Part shown: positions 1-8,740 of the stretch, piece by piece | Numbering within the stretch: the first letter of the stretch is position 1 | Layout: each line of letters opens with the position of its first letter | Assembly (NCBI GenBank): GCA_903861305.1 | Contig: CAIOTT010000068.1 | Coordinates: 1 to 34,485 of the forward strand | DNA length: 34,485 nt | From: Candidatus Omnitrophota bacterium | Lineage (GTDB): Bacteria > Omnitrophota > Gorgyraeia > Zapsychrales > Fredricksoniimonadaceae | Reading direction: 5' to 3' | The notes under the pieces: generated by a model | What the model was told of the DNA's origin: nothing | Seen by the model: the letters and a program-made list of their open reading frames with translations, nothing else | Database searches by the model: none | Made by a program: the position numbers and the translations under genes

Positions 1-3000
1 CGCGACGTCGTCATTCCTGAAATTGAAAAAGAAGTCAACGAAGGCCAGAACTTCGCCATGCTGCGCCAGATGTTCTATTCGATGATCCTCGCGTCCTGGT
101 ACAAGCTCGCGCTCAAGGACGCGCTGCTCAACCAGGTTTACAGCGATCAGGCCAAGACCAGCGGGGTCTTGTCTGACGATCCGGCGGTCAAGGACAAGAT
201 CTATACCCAATATCTCGAAGCCTACAAGAAGGGCGTGTTCAACTATATCAAGGAAGACCTGGACGCTGTCAGCCAGCAGCCCATGCCGCGGAAGTATTTC
301 TCGGGTGGTCTTCAAATTAATGCCAGGCCCGATGTAGAGGATCAGTTGGTGCCAGGTGAGGCAATCCAAAAAGACGGCGCCATGGCGCTGGAGTCGGTAA
401 AGATGGCGGTAACGCAAGACGCGGCCGAAGCTTCTAAAGTTCCTATGCAGGGAAAAATCACAGATCCTTTCGATATTGACAAAAGAGTCGATGCGATAAA
501 GGATTTGTTGAAGTCATTTGTTAATTCTGACGATATTTTTGATTTTTATTTTATAAGACGTGAATTGCAGCAGTATGCGGAGATCATGAATAATATTAGC
601 CGTCCTCAGGTCACAGGAATGGAGACGCGGCGGGAGAGTTTAGATAATGTTCAAAAGAATGTAAATGCCGTTATAGCAGCCGTAGAAAATAAGTTGGCCG
701 TGGTCATCAAGGCTGATGTCGATGCTTTGAAGAATGAGCTGTCCGTTGCGACGTTATCGGAAGAGCGTCTAAGAGCCATGGGTGAGGTTTTGAATAAGTA
801 TAAAGACATTGTCGAGAATCTTCCCAAGAGAACGCCGCAAACGCAAAAAGAATGGAACGCGGCAAGGGAGAGGCAAGGTGCGAAATATCAATATTATGAT
901 CTTACTGACTTGCTGCCGCTTCAAGAGGAGATCTCCAGTCTTCTGGATTTGATCAGATCTCTGCGCTTTGAGATGGGGTCTCAGCCTATAGGGTTAGGGA
1001 CGCTTACGGACCAGGGGAGCGTGGTGAACGTGCTTCTTGATCGTGAAGCACATCCTGTGCGGATCAACAAGGAGTTGGTGGCATTTTCCGGAGTTCCCTC
1101 AGATATCTCGAAGATAGTCGTTGAGTTTAAAGGAGTCCGTTTGACTTTTGGGACCTGGCTGTATGTCCTTGAGAAGATATCTTCGGCTGTGTCGGAGAAT
1201 AAACTGTCATTCTTCTGGCCAGTAACATTGACAGCTGAAGGGCGCGACGAGAGCGGTGAACGTAAAGCGGAGGATGTTAAGACGGTGGCTGACAGAATGG
1301 CCGCAGATATTGGAGGCCTTCGGCCTTCTTTGGGAAAAGAGTTTTTTTCTGAGGGCACGAGGGGATTTTCAACATTTACAGGGTTCACTGTCAAGATACG
1401 CGCCAAGTTAGGAACTTCCTTGCTTGACAAGGAGGAAAAGATACAGGAATGGCTCCGGGATGCGGTGAAGAAGATGGAAGAGGATGTCCCGGCATTCAAG
1501 GGCAAGATCATTCTGGACGCGGCGCAGGGAAATAAGTGGTGGACTCAAAATGAGTTTAAGACAAAGGAAAGTCTGGGTATTGTTAAGGAAGGGGATAAGA
1601 TCGATATTGAGTTTATTGACGGGACAAGTTTCAGTGAGGTGACTTTTTTACGTGTTATCGGGAGCAAGATCATATTTCGTTCATCTGAGGATCTTCCGAA
1701 GGTACTGCCTTTGATGGAGGTCACGAGGGTGGCTGTCTACGACAAGGCGATGAAGAGCGATGCTTCAGATGCGGCCAAGGAATTAACGCCGGTTGTGGCG
1801 CATCAAGAAATGGAATCGGGTAAATATGCGATAGTATTGAACGATCTGGAAATACTCCTTAAGGTCGCTGAAAAGGATCGATTCAACGCGTATTCCAGGA
1901 TTGTCTGGGAGCACAAGAATGCGGATGATTTTCTTGACTTTCTTGTGTCTCAGAGGGGGAAAGAACAGGATACAAAGCGCCGCCTTATGTTGGAAGCGGT
2001 CTTTGACACGATCTTGTCGTCGAAATTTTCTGTTACGGCGAAGCACCAATCTTCTGATCATCTTCGTTTGGTCGGGAGCGTCCTGGATGGCGTGAGAACT
2101 CATGAGTCATTCTCCGATACGAAGTATGTGTTTAAGGGTTCCAGGGAGGACGCTGAACAGGTCCGGAAGTTATTGGAAAGGATCTCGAAAGAAGTGGGTG
2201 GTTTGGATGTGACCGACAGTGTTTCAAAAGAGTCTTTGATTGTAACATTGAAATTAAATCGACGGATCCGGGTGTTGCAAAAAGTGCCAGGGTTGCGATT
2301 TTATCAGTATAAGATCAAGGAGAAGATCATAGAAACTCTGACGAACAGGATAGGTGGGATCGCGGTATTTTTCCCGGAATTGGCTGGATTGGCGGATCAG
2401 ATCTCCTCTGACGCAATAGAGGGACCCAGGTTTGTTCCAAAGAAGCCTTTGTTTTCACAATTATTTCATCGACTGCTTTATTCAGGTATTATCCTGGGAG
2501 TAAGCCTTTCTGGTTGTTCACCCAAGACAGAACCGCCGGATAGCAAAGCGGTGCTGAATGGAAAAATTTCAAAGGTTGATGAAAACAAGCGCAAAGCAGC
2601 GCTCGATAACTTGGATGTGCTTATTGGGGAAAATAATGAAGAAGTGGCCTCCCTGCAGGCAGAATATCTAAAGAATGAAGATCGGTTGGGTGTGGTGGAG
2701 GACAGCTTAAGGACGTTAGACAGGGAGCAGAAAGACTATCCTCAATTGTTTAAACGTTTGAACACGGAAAAATTTAATTTAACGGCTGTTCGTGATGATC
2801 TCTTCAATAGTTATCTGCAAATGGAAAACAAGCGATACGAGATGGAGTCAGCCAGGGAGGATGTCGGTGGGGTTATAAAAGTTCGTTCGAAGCCGCGTCA
2901 GCCGGTTGATCCTGCCGAGTTACATAATGGTGGTATTGACCTTAACGCCAAAAGAATGGGACTCGATGTGGACAGGGAAGGCAAGGGTGTTGTCATGCAA

Positions 3001-3147
3001 TTCGATCCTGCCATGGTCGCGGAGTTCCAGAAGGGGAATTTCACCGGTGTTGAAGGGATCATCCTTAATATCGTTCCTATCGCAAGTCCGCTGTCCTTGC
3101 TAGGGCTTGAAGCCAGTTCAACGGAGGGCGAGTTGGCGAAAGGTTAG
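1..3147 (+). CDS. Large protein of unknown function, 5'-truncated (Omnitrophota-type)
   Basis: The reading frame is open from base 1, so the gene begins before the window and 1048 codons are visible. No enzyme motif is recognised. The first ~100 codons (dense charged helix, GC-rich codons) and the last ~35 (DPAMV followed by ILNIVPIASPLSLLGLE) resemble conserved ends of a large protein family I associate with Omnitrophota; that is recollection only. The middle is visibly more AT-rich in codon choice than the start, so the gene looks mosaic. Around codons 825-839 a hydrophobic stretch ends in LSGC, like a lipoprotein signal but deep inside the protein. It is followed by a heptad-rich, probably coiled-coil region at about codons 860-955. 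A strong terminator follows the TAG stop. Function unknown; an envelope or cell-surface role is only a guess. Confidence 0.75.
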   Translation, partial: RDVVIPEIEKEVNEGQNFAMLRQMFYSMILASWYKLALKDALLNQVYSDQAKTSGVLSDDPAVKDKIYTQYLEAYKKGVFNYIKEDLDAVSQQPMPRKYFSGGLQINARPDVEDQLVPGEAIQKDGAMALESVKMAVTQDAAEASKVPMQGKITDPFDIDKRVDAIKDLLKSFVNSDDIFDFYFIRRELQQYAEIMNNISRPQVTGMETRRESLDNVQKNVNAVIAAVENKLAVVIKADVDALKNELSVATLSEERLRAMGEVLNKYKDIVENLPKRTPQTQKEWNAARERQGAKYQYYDLTDLLPLQEEISSLLDLIRSLRFEMGSQPIGLGTLTDQGSVVNVLLDREAHPVRINKELVAFSGVPSDISKIVVEFKGVRLTFGTWLYVLEKISSAVSENKLSFFWPVTLTAEGRDESGERKAEDVKTVADRMAADIGGLRPSLGKEFFSEGTRGFSTFTGFTVKIRAKLGTSLLDKEEKIQEWLRDAVKKMEEDVPAFKGKIILDAAQGNKWWTQNEFKTKESLGIVKEGDKIDIEFIDGTSFSEVTFLRVIGSKIIFRSSEDLPKVLPLMEVTRVAVYDKAMKSDASDAAKELTPVVAHQEMESGKYAIVLNDLEILLKVAEKDRFNAYSRIVWEHKNADDFLDFLVSQRGKEQDTKRRLMLEAVFDTILSSKFSVTAKHQSSDHLRLVGSVLDGVRTHESFSDTKYVFKGSREDAEQVRKLLERISKEVGGLDVTDSVSKESLIVTLKLNRRIRVLQKVPGLRFYQYKIKEKIIETLTNRIGGIAVFFPELAGLADQISSDAIEGPRFVPKKPLFSQLFHRLLYSGIILGVSLSGCSPKTEPPDSKAVLNGKISKVDENKRKAALDNLDVLIGENNEEVASLQAEYLKNEDRLGVVEDSLRTLDREQKDYPQLFKRLNTEKFNLTAVRDDLFNSYLQMENKRYEMESAREDVGGVIKVRSKPRQPVDPAELHNGGIDLNAKRMGLDVDREGKGVVMQFDPAMVAEFQKGNFTGVEGIILNIVPIASPLSLLGLEASSTEGELAKG

Positions 3148-3170
3148 GTTGTCCGGTGTCCGTATCAAGA

Positions 3171-3211
3171 CCCTCGTCTGGCCATACCGGTCGGACGGGG
3201 GTTTATTCTTT
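3171..3211 (+). terminator. Rho-independent terminator after the large ORF
   Basis: A 13-bp stem (3171-3183 pairing with 3189-3201, with several G-U pairs) closes a 5-base loop and is followed by a T-rich tail. It lies 24 bases after the stop of the large gene. It also overlaps the end of the convergent minus-strand gene, so it may work in both directions, although the minus-strand U tract is weaker. Confidence 0.8.
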
Positions 3212-3631
3212 GAATGCGTAGGTGTGGTGTTCTTTGAATGAAGGAAAGATGAATATGGCCCAGGTACCCAGGGTCAGCAGGCCCATGAGCGTGGAACCAT
3301 GGAAGGCGGATCTGACGACCATATACTGGTAGTGGTTGCCCGGAAGCAGTGCGACCAATCGCAGGAAGAAAAGGCACTGGAAGAACCGGATATCCTGCCG
3401 CGGCTTGGCGAACGCGCGTAAGGTAAGCGGGACCACGCTGACACAGGAGAGAATGCTGTCAAGGATCGCGAACACATACCAGGCCCTGGAGGGCGGGTGG
3501 AGCGTGAGCAGCGTGTTATAGTAAGTATAAGTTTCGCTTTCAGACAAGGAAATATTGGCCAGGCCGCACAGGCAGAATATGGCGAAGAGCGCGACGTAGA
3601 TCTTTAGTCCAAGATTGTTTGGCAAACGCAT
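3203..3631 (-). CDS. Small integral membrane protein, unknown function
   Basis: A 142-residue protein starting MRLPNNLGLKIYVALFAIF, with about four hydrophobic segments and a short soluble tail. No family is recognised. A longer frame starts at 3709, but those extra codons run through the lemA ribosome-binding site on the other strand, so the internal ATG at 3629-3631 is preferred. That ATG lacks a Shine-Dalgarno sequence and has a -10-like TACAAT exactly 6 bases upstream, which fits a leaderless start. It is divergent from lemA and convergent with the large gene. It could be a small tetraspan sensor or a DUF-type membrane protein; nothing visible decides this. Confidence 0.6.
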   Translation of the reverse strand: MRLPNNLGLKIYVALFAIFCLCGLANISLSESETYTYYNTLLTLHPPSRAWYVFAILDSILSCVSVVPLTLRAFAKPRQDIRFFQCLFFLRLVALLPGNHYQYMVVRSAFHGSTLMGLLTLGTWAIFIFPSFKEHHTYAFKE

Positions 3632-3637
3632 GAGTTT

Positions 3638-3643
3638 ATTGTA
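3638..3643 (-). promoter_or_regulatory. Possible leaderless -10 element
   Basis: TACAAT read on the minus strand ends 6 bases before the ATG at 3631, which would place transcription start at the first base of the start codon. No convincing -35 is visible, so this is tentative. Confidence 0.35.
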
Positions 3644-3699
3644 AAATAAAAAACACAGGTTAAGAAATAAATTTCTATTTTGATAGTTGGAGGATAAAC

Positions 3700-4254
3700 A
3701 TGATAGCACTTCTTATCGCTTTGGTGGTCATTGTAGTCCTGGTCCTTATGGTCATTGGGGCTTATAACGGGCTGGTGCAGCTGAGGGTGAGCGTCCAGAA
3801 CGCATGGTCGCAGATCGACGTGCAGCTCAAGCGCCGGCATGATCTTATTCCCAATCTTGTGGAGACGGCCAAGGGTTATATGGCGCATGAGCGGGGCACC
3901 CTGGAGAATGTCACGAAAGCCCGTCAGATGGCCGTTGACGCGACCACGATCAAGGACAAGCTGGCAGCGGAGAATGCCTTGACCTCAACGTTAAGAAGCC
4001 TAATGGCCGTTTCGGAAAATTATCCCAACCTTAAGGCCGACCAGACCATGATGCGCCTTCAGGAAGAGCTTACGACCACGGAGAACAAGATCGGGTTCGC
4101 GCGCCAGTACTACAACGATGAGGTCAATCGTCTGAATACCACGGTCCAGTCTTTCCCGGGGAATATCATCGCGGGGCAGTTCGGCTTCAAGGCCGCTGAC
4201 TTTTTCCAGGTCGAGACCCCTGAGGATCGTCAGGCGCCGCAGGTTAAATTTTAA
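3700..4254 (+). CDS. lemA: LemA family membrane protein
   Basis: 184 residues with an N-terminal transmembrane helix (about residues 2-22) and then the LemA helical-bundle signature: AYNGLVQLR, QIDVQLKRRHDLIPNLVET, the YPNLKAD segment and FPGNIIAGQFGF near the end. LemA proteins are anchored in the inner membrane with the helical domain outside; their biochemical role is unclear. A good Shine-Dalgarno (GGAGG) lies 8 bases before the ATG. It is followed 20 bases later by an M48 metallopeptidase, a common partner of lemA, suggesting co-transcription and a shared job in membrane protein quality control. Confidence 0.93.
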   Translation: MIALLIALVVIVVLVLMVIGAYNGLVQLRVSVQNAWSQIDVQLKRRHDLIPNLVETAKGYMAHERGTLENVTKARQMAVDATTIKDKLAAENALTSTLRSLMAVSENYPNLKADQTMMRLQEELTTTENKIGFARQYYNDEVNRLNTTVQSFPGNIIAGQFGFKAADFFQVETPEDRQAPQVKF

Positions 4255-4274
4255 GAAGGGCTTTTGCTCCGGCA

Positions 4275-5987
4275 ATGCCGTTCTCATTCACCCAAATAGA
4301 GCAGGAAAAGACCAGCACCATCCATGTTTCGGTGGCGTTCCTGCTTCTTTTTTATTTTTTTTCCGCACTCATCATCGTGTATGCCTGCAGCGCGTATTTT
4401 TATTTTTCTTCTTCCGATGTGCTGCTAAGGGGCGCATCGTGGCCGACTTTGAGCTGGACGACCATTGGCTGGACCTTTATTGGCGCCATGGGCGTGGGGT
4501 TTATCCACTGGCAGTACTCCCAGAATGCGCTCATTGATTCTGTAGTCCAGATGATGTCCGGGCGTATCGCTGACCCTCAGGTCGATGAGGAGAGGATATT
4601 CCGTAATGTTGTGGAGGAGGCCACTGTTGCCACCGGCGGGAAGTACCGCATCGAACCGTATATTATCCCCACGGCGGCCATGAACGCCTTTGCTTTGCAG
4701 GATTTCCAGGGGCGCTGTGTGATCGGGGTCACGGAAGGCCTTCTCAAGCGGCTGAACCGTGAACAGCTTGAGGCTGTGATCGGTCATGAGGCCGGGCATA
4801 TCGCGTCAGGTGATTGCGTTGAAACGACAACGACCAGCGCGCTTTTTAAAACCTTCGATAATATTTGTGATATTAGCCTCAGGTTGTTGACCTCATCCAC
4901 GCGCATCGGGTTTATGGGTGTTGCCCTCGGTGACAGGGACAGGCGCCGCGGGAATGACGGACGCCTGGTCTTATTTTTCCTTTTCCTTTTTATCCTGGCG
5001 TCCATTCTCAGGCTCATCGGTGTGCTCGGGGCCATGTTCATTTCGCGCCAGCGCGAGTATCGCGCGGATGCCATTTCCGCCAGGCTGACGCGCAATCCCC
5101 TGGCCCTGGCCGAGGCGCTCCATATCATAGATACCCGCTGGAAAGGAGGCGGCATGCCGGGGGAGACCATGGAAGCTATTTTTATTTCCAATCCCCGCCG
5201 TAGCGCTCTTGAGGGCGGTGAGAACTTTATTGCCGACCTTTTTACGACACACCCTCCGACGGAGAAGCGGATTGCGGTCCTCCTTGATATGGCGCACGCG
5301 AGTGAAAAAGACCTTGATGCCGCGCTCGCAAAGGCCGGGACCCGTTACGATACGCTTTATGCAAAACCCCCTGAGGCGCAGGCCCAGTGGATCGCCCGCA
5401 AGGATGGTCAATGGCTTGGCCCCTTTGATCTGGAACAGATGAAGGCCCAGGGGTGGATACTGCCTGGAACGCCTGTCAAGATGATGGGGCAGACGTCCAT
5501 TTCGGAGGCCAGGCTTGATCCGCTGATCGCGCCTTTGGTTACGGCATCTGCGGTTGGCACCGTGGTTCAGAAAGACCAGTGTCCCCGCTGCCATTGCCCG
5601 CTGGGGTTGGAGCTATATGAAGGTGTTGGCGTCCTGACATGCACCTTGTGCGGGGGGTACCTGATCAAGGAACTTGATGTGCTCCAGATCGTGCATACGC
5701 GCGAGAAGGAATTTGATGCCCGCATCGCCGACATGGGGCAGCTTATCCGCCGTCAGGCGCGGGTCCTCAAGCAGAATCCTTTTGACGCGGTTTTTGATGA
5801 AAAAAGCATCGTGTGCCCCTCATGCCTGGACGATGAAAAACACATGCACCGCCGTTTTGTCAGTCCGCAATTCCCCGTTGAGGTCGACAAGTGCCCTTCC
5901 TGCGCCCGGGTCTGGTTCGACAAGGACGAGATCGAGGTGCTGCAGTACCTTTATGAGCAGGATCATCCTGACGGGGCGCCGGCGTGA
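4275..5987 (+). CDS. M48 metallopeptidase fused to GYF_2-like and zf-TFIIB-type zinc ribbons
   Basis: 570 residues. The N-terminal part has two hydrophobic segments (about 18-45 and 60-78) and the M48/HtpX-type zinc site HEAGH at residues 171-175, followed by another hydrophobic stretch near 235-258 and the downstream REYRADA motif that supplies the third zinc ligand. Residues about 370-430 (RKDGQWLGPFDLEQMKAQGW) look like a GYF_2-type module. The C-terminal ~135 residues hold several CxxC pairs (CPRCHCP, CTLCGG, CPSCLDD, CPSCARVWFDKDEIE) typical of zf-TFIIB repeats. HtpX peptidases degrade damaged membrane proteins, but usual HtpX is only about 290 residues. It directly follows lemA. The peptidase call is firm; the tail's substrate-recognition role is inference. 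Confidence 0.88.
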   Translation: MPFSFTQIEQEKTSTIHVSVAFLLLFYFFSALIIVYACSAYFYFSSSDVLLRGASWPTLSWTTIGWTFIGAMGVGFIHWQYSQNALIDSVVQMMSGRIADPQVDEERIFRNVVEEATVATGGKYRIEPYIIPTAAMNAFALQDFQGRCVIGVTEGLLKRLNREQLEAVIGHEAGHIASGDCVETTTTSALFKTFDNICDISLRLLTSSTRIGFMGVALGDRDRRRGNDGRLVLFFLFLFILASILRLIGVLGAMFISRQREYRADAISARLTRNPLALAEALHIIDTRWKGGGMPGETMEAIFISNPRRSALEGGENFIADLFTTHPPTEKRIAVLLDMAHASEKDLDAALAKAGTRYDTLYAKPPEAQAQWIARKDGQWLGPFDLEQMKAQGWILPGTPVKMMGQTSISEARLDPLIAPLVTASAVGTVVQKDQCPRCHCPLGLELYEGVGVLTCTLCGGYLIKELDVLQIVHTREKEFDARIADMGQLIRRQARVLKQNPFDAVFDEKSIVCPSCLDDEKHMHRRFVSPQFPVEVDKCPSCARVWFDKDEIEVLQYLYEQDHPDGAPA

Positions 5988-6030
5988 CCCCGTCTCTTTC
6001 GCGCGCAGCCATATTCAGAGATCTCTGCCC

Positions 6031-8103
6031 ATGGACTTGTCCCGGCATTCTATCCAGTATTTGAAAGGCGTCGGGCCCGCGCGCGCGAAACTTTTTGAGA
6101 ACCTCGGCGTGCGCACGGTCGAGGACCTTCTTTATCTCTTCCCTAACCGTTACGAGGACCGCAGCAAGCTCACGCCTGTAGCCCGGTTGCTGCCCGGTGA
6201 GTGGCAAACCACGACGGGTGAAATACTGGCCAAGGGCGGCCGGCGAACGTTCTACAACAAAAAACATGTGTTCGAGGTCGAGGTCGGCGATGAAACCGGA
6301 CGGGTAAAATGCGTCTGGTTCAATCAACCCTGGCTTGAGAATTATATTCATGTCGGTGATGAGGTTGTCTTGCATGGGCGGGTGGAGTTGTTCAAGGAGC
6401 GGTTGCAGCTGGTGGCCCCTGAGTATGAGATCATTGCGCCGCAGGATCAGCGTTTGAGCATGGGACGCATTGTGCCGATCTATCCCTTGACCAAGGGGAT
6501 GGGGCAGAGATATTTGCGCAAGCTCATGGCCCTGGCCCTGGAGCTTCATGCAGCGGACCTGGTTGAGGTGATCCCTTCCGATATCCTGGAACGCCAGGGG
6601 CTTGAACCGGTCAACCGTTGTATTTCACAGTTGCATTTCCCCGATACCGAACAGGCTCAGGATGCGGCGGATCGCAGGGTCTCTTTTGAGGAATTCTTTT
6701 TCTTTCAGATATGCGTTATTTTGCGCCGGATGAGCATGGCAAAGACGCAGGGTTTTGCCCACAAGATCCCCAGGGACCTGGAAGAAAGGTTCAAAGCCGG
6801 GTTTCCTTTTGCCCTGACCCCGGCGCAACAGAAAGCCATGGTCCAGATCAGGGAGGATATGGCCGCGCCCCGTCCCATGCTGCGTTTGTTGCAGGGGGAT
6901 GTGGGGTGTGGAAAGACCGTTGTCGCCTTATTCGGCTGTTGCGTGGCCAGGGGGAACGGAAAACAGTCGGCCATCATGGCTCCGACGGAAATACTCGCCC
7001 GCCAGCATTTCATGACCCTTTCAGGTTATCTTGCAGGGCCTGCTTTCAACAAAGCGCGTATAGCCCTCCTTGACAGCACCCTCAAGAAGAACGACCGTAA
7101 GGCAGTTCATGACGCAGTGTCCAGGGGGGAGGTGGATATTGTTGTTGGGACCCACGCGCTGATAGAGTCGGAGGTCGTCTTCAAGGACCTTGCTTATGTG
7201 GTGATCGATGAGCAGCATAAATTCGGTGTCAAGCAACGGGCGCTTTTATCGTCCAAGGGCAAGAATCCCGACGTCCTGGTCATGACCGCTACGCCTATCC
7301 CTCGCTCTTTGTGCCTGACGTTGTACGGCGATCTTGATGTTTCTGTTATCGGGGAAAAGCCCGCGGGGCGAGGGGAGATCAAGACGTACCATTGCGTGGG
7401 GGAGCAGGCCGAGGGCGTTTATCGGCGTGTCGCGGAATGGGTCGGCAAGGGAACCCAGGCGTATATCGTTTATCCCATTATTGAAGAATCTGAAAAAGCT
7501 GATCTCAAGGCCGCGGTCGATATGTATGAACATTTCAGGAAGAACGAGTTCAAGGATTTTCGCGTGGGGCTTGTCCATGGGCGGATGCCCCGGGAAGAGG
7601 CGCGAACTGTCATGGACAAGTTCCAGGCACACGCCATCGACATCCTTGTCACCACGACCGTGCTGGAGGTGGGGATCGACGTGCCCGGCGCTAATGTGAT
7701 GGTCATTGAACATGCTGAACGTTTCGGGCTTTCGCAGCTGCATCAACTCCGCGGACGTATCGGCCGCGGTGCCAAGAACGCGGTTTGCATCCTTCTCGGA
7801 GATCCGCGGACCGAGGATGGGAAAAAAAGGATCGAGGCTGTTGTCGGGACCACGGATGGTTTCAGGATCGCGGAGTATGACCTTGAGATCCGCGGACCCG
7901 GGCAGTATTTTGGGCGTCACCAGCACGGGCTGAATGAATTAAAGGTGGTCAATCCGTTGACCCACATCCACGTCCTGGAAGCTGCCCGCCAGGAGGCTGT
8001 TGCGCTGGTGAAGGCGGACCCTTTGTTAAAGCGTAATAAGCTGGTCCGTGAGACCATTCATCAACGTTATCCCGAGTATTTGGAAAGGGTGTTGGCTGGT
8101 TAA
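6031..8103 (+). CDS. recG: ATP-dependent DNA helicase RecG
   Basis: 690 residues, the usual length for RecG, which reverses stalled replication forks and branch-migrates Holliday junctions. The N-terminal wedge/OB domain (about 1-230; LKGVGPARAKLFENLGV, then LLYLFPNRYEDR) precedes SF2 helicase domains: Walker A GDVGCGKT (Lys295), DEQH at 393-396, TATPIPR, and motif VI QLHQLRGRIGRG. The C-terminus has the GRHQHGLNELK region. The frame stays open back to 5674, but that part lies inside the peptidase gene; the ATG at 6031 gives the canonical N-terminus (HSIQYLKGVGPARA). It lies 43 bases after the peptidase stop. No strong Shine-Dalgarno is visible. Confidence 0.97.
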   Translation: MDLSRHSIQYLKGVGPARAKLFENLGVRTVEDLLYLFPNRYEDRSKLTPVARLLPGEWQTTTGEILAKGGRRTFYNKKHVFEVEVGDETGRVKCVWFNQPWLENYIHVGDEVVLHGRVELFKERLQLVAPEYEIIAPQDQRLSMGRIVPIYPLTKGMGQRYLRKLMALALELHAADLVEVIPSDILERQGLEPVNRCISQLHFPDTEQAQDAADRRVSFEEFFFFQICVILRRMSMAKTQGFAHKIPRDLEERFKAGFPFALTPAQQKAMVQIREDMAAPRPMLRLLQGDVGCGKTVVALFGCCVARGNGKQSAIMAPTEILARQHFMTLSGYLAGPAFNKARIALLDSTLKKNDRKAVHDAVSRGEVDIVVGTHALIESEVVFKDLAYVVIDEQHKFGVKQRALLSSKGKNPDVLVMTATPIPRSLCLTLYGDLDVSVIGEKPAGRGEIKTYHCVGEQAEGVYRRVAEWVGKGTQAYIVYPIIEESEKADLKAAVDMYEHFRKNEFKDFRVGLVHGRMPREEARTVMDKFQAHAIDILVTTTVLEVGIDVPGANVMVIEHAERFGLSQLHQLRGRIGRGAKNAVCILLGDPRTEDGKKRIEAVVGTTDGFRIAEYDLEIRGPGQYFGRHQHGLNELKVVNPLTHIHVLEAARQEAVALVKADPLLKRNKLVRETIHQRYPEYLERVLAG

Positions 8104-8153
8104 AGGTCTTGCAAACAATAAATTTATAGAAATTTCGCGGATTTCAGGATTTC

Positions 8154-8162
8154 TGGTATAAT
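8154..8162 (+). promoter_or_regulatory. Extended -10 promoter (TGGTATAAT)
   Basis: A consensus TATAAT at 8157-8162 with the TGn extension sits 13 bases before a strong AAGGAGGGG ribosome-binding site at 8176-8184, implying a leader of only about 20 bases. There is no clear -35; instead two tandem GGATTTC(A/T) octamers occupy 8139-8154 just upstream and could bind a regulator. Confidence 0.65.
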
Positions 8163-8187
8163 CTAAAAATTACCCAAGGAGGGGATT

Positions 8188-8427
8188 ATGATCAAAGCAA
8201 AAAATATCGAGTTATTACAGGATGAGAGAGCGCAGCAGGAGATCAGCCGTCATCGGTGGATCGAGAGTGAAAAGGCCGGACAGGATATCGGGTATGACAA
8301 GGCCGCCGGAGATTGGCTCAATCTCTATTCAGATGGCTGGTTGGCATATAATAAGTCTGTGCAGGAGCCCAAGCGCGAAGCGAAGAAGGTTGTTGCTGAA
8401 GTTAAGAAAGTCGTAAAAAGAAAATAA
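8188..8427 (+). CDS. Small conserved-looking charged protein, unknown function
   Basis: 79 residues: an acidic/aromatic N-terminal part with the string RHRWIESEKAGQDIGYDKAA and a very lysine-rich tail (EAKKVVAEVKKVVKRK). No signal peptide or membrane segment. It has its own extended -10 promoter, an excellent Shine-Dalgarno (AAGGAGGGG, 4 bases from ATG) and a strong terminator, so it is monocistronic and probably well expressed. The ESEKAG..IG..KAA..W pattern seems familiar from short proteins of unknown function in environmental bacteria, but I cannot name a family. The basic tail could contact nucleic acid or acidic partners; this is inference. Confidence 0.75.
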   Translation: MIKAKNIELLQDERAQQEISRHRWIESEKAGQDIGYDKAAGDWLNLYSDGWLAYNKSVQEPKREAKKVVAEVKKVVKRK

Positions 8428-8453
8428 GATCGCAACGCTCTGTCTTGTTCTTC

Positions 8454-8489
8454 AAGGGCACAAGCCTGTCAACGGGCTTGTGCTCTTTT
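8454..8489 (+). terminator. Strong rho-independent terminator
   Basis: A 14-bp stem (8454-8467 with 8474-8487, including GCACAAGCC pairing with GGCTTGTGC) around a 6-base loop, leading into TCTTTT. It lies 26 bases after the stop of the 79-residue gene. Confidence 0.88.
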
Positions 8490-8724
8490 GCTTTCAAATC
8501 ATTTGCCGCTGCCTTGTAAAGCGTTTGGAAAATATCATGGCTTCGTGTGTTTTTGTCATGAAAGATTTTCCAACCCTTGCCAGGAAACGGTTGGGAAGAA
8601 AGCGCCAGAGTTTGAGCATCCCTTTTGAGTCTCTAGATCTGTTGGCTGTATCCATGGATTCTGCTCCTTTTTGATGCGTGAGGGGATGTTACATTGAATA
8701 TCGTTCATATTTATTATAATCCTG
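8490..8724. other. Non-coding interval with short imperfect hairpins
   Basis: No convincing gene. A 64-codon frame at 8480-8674 starts inside the terminator stem and has no ribosome-binding site. The interval holds two inverted repeats: GGAAAAT (about 8527) against ATTTTCC (about 8565), and CCAACC (about 8570) against GGTTGG (about 8589). They may be chance or a small structured RNA. Confidence 0.4.
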
Positions 8725-8733
8725 TGTTATAAT
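8725..8733 (+). promoter_or_regulatory. Extended -10 promoter of rsmD (TGTTATAAT)
   Basis: TATAAT at 8728-8733 with a TGn extension lies 7 bases before the rsmD ATG, so transcription would begin at or within a base or two of the start codon; no Shine-Dalgarno is present. A second TATAAT at 8715-8720, with TTGAAT at 8694-8699 (15-base spacing), is an alternative that would give a short leader. Confidence 0.55.
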
Positions 8734-8740
8734 TCCGGCT

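Noticed and set aside
5674-6030. Upstream extension of the recG frame
   Set aside because: It overlaps the peptidase zinc-ribbon coding region in another frame and would add 119 residues not found in RecG; the ATG at 6031 gives the normal N-terminus.
7246-7926. 226-codon minus-strand frame inside recG
   Set aside because: It is antisense to conserved helicase motifs; no independent support.
8480-8674. 64-codon plus-strand frame after the small gene
   Set aside because: It starts within the terminator stem, lacks a ribosome-binding site and has no recognisable sequence.
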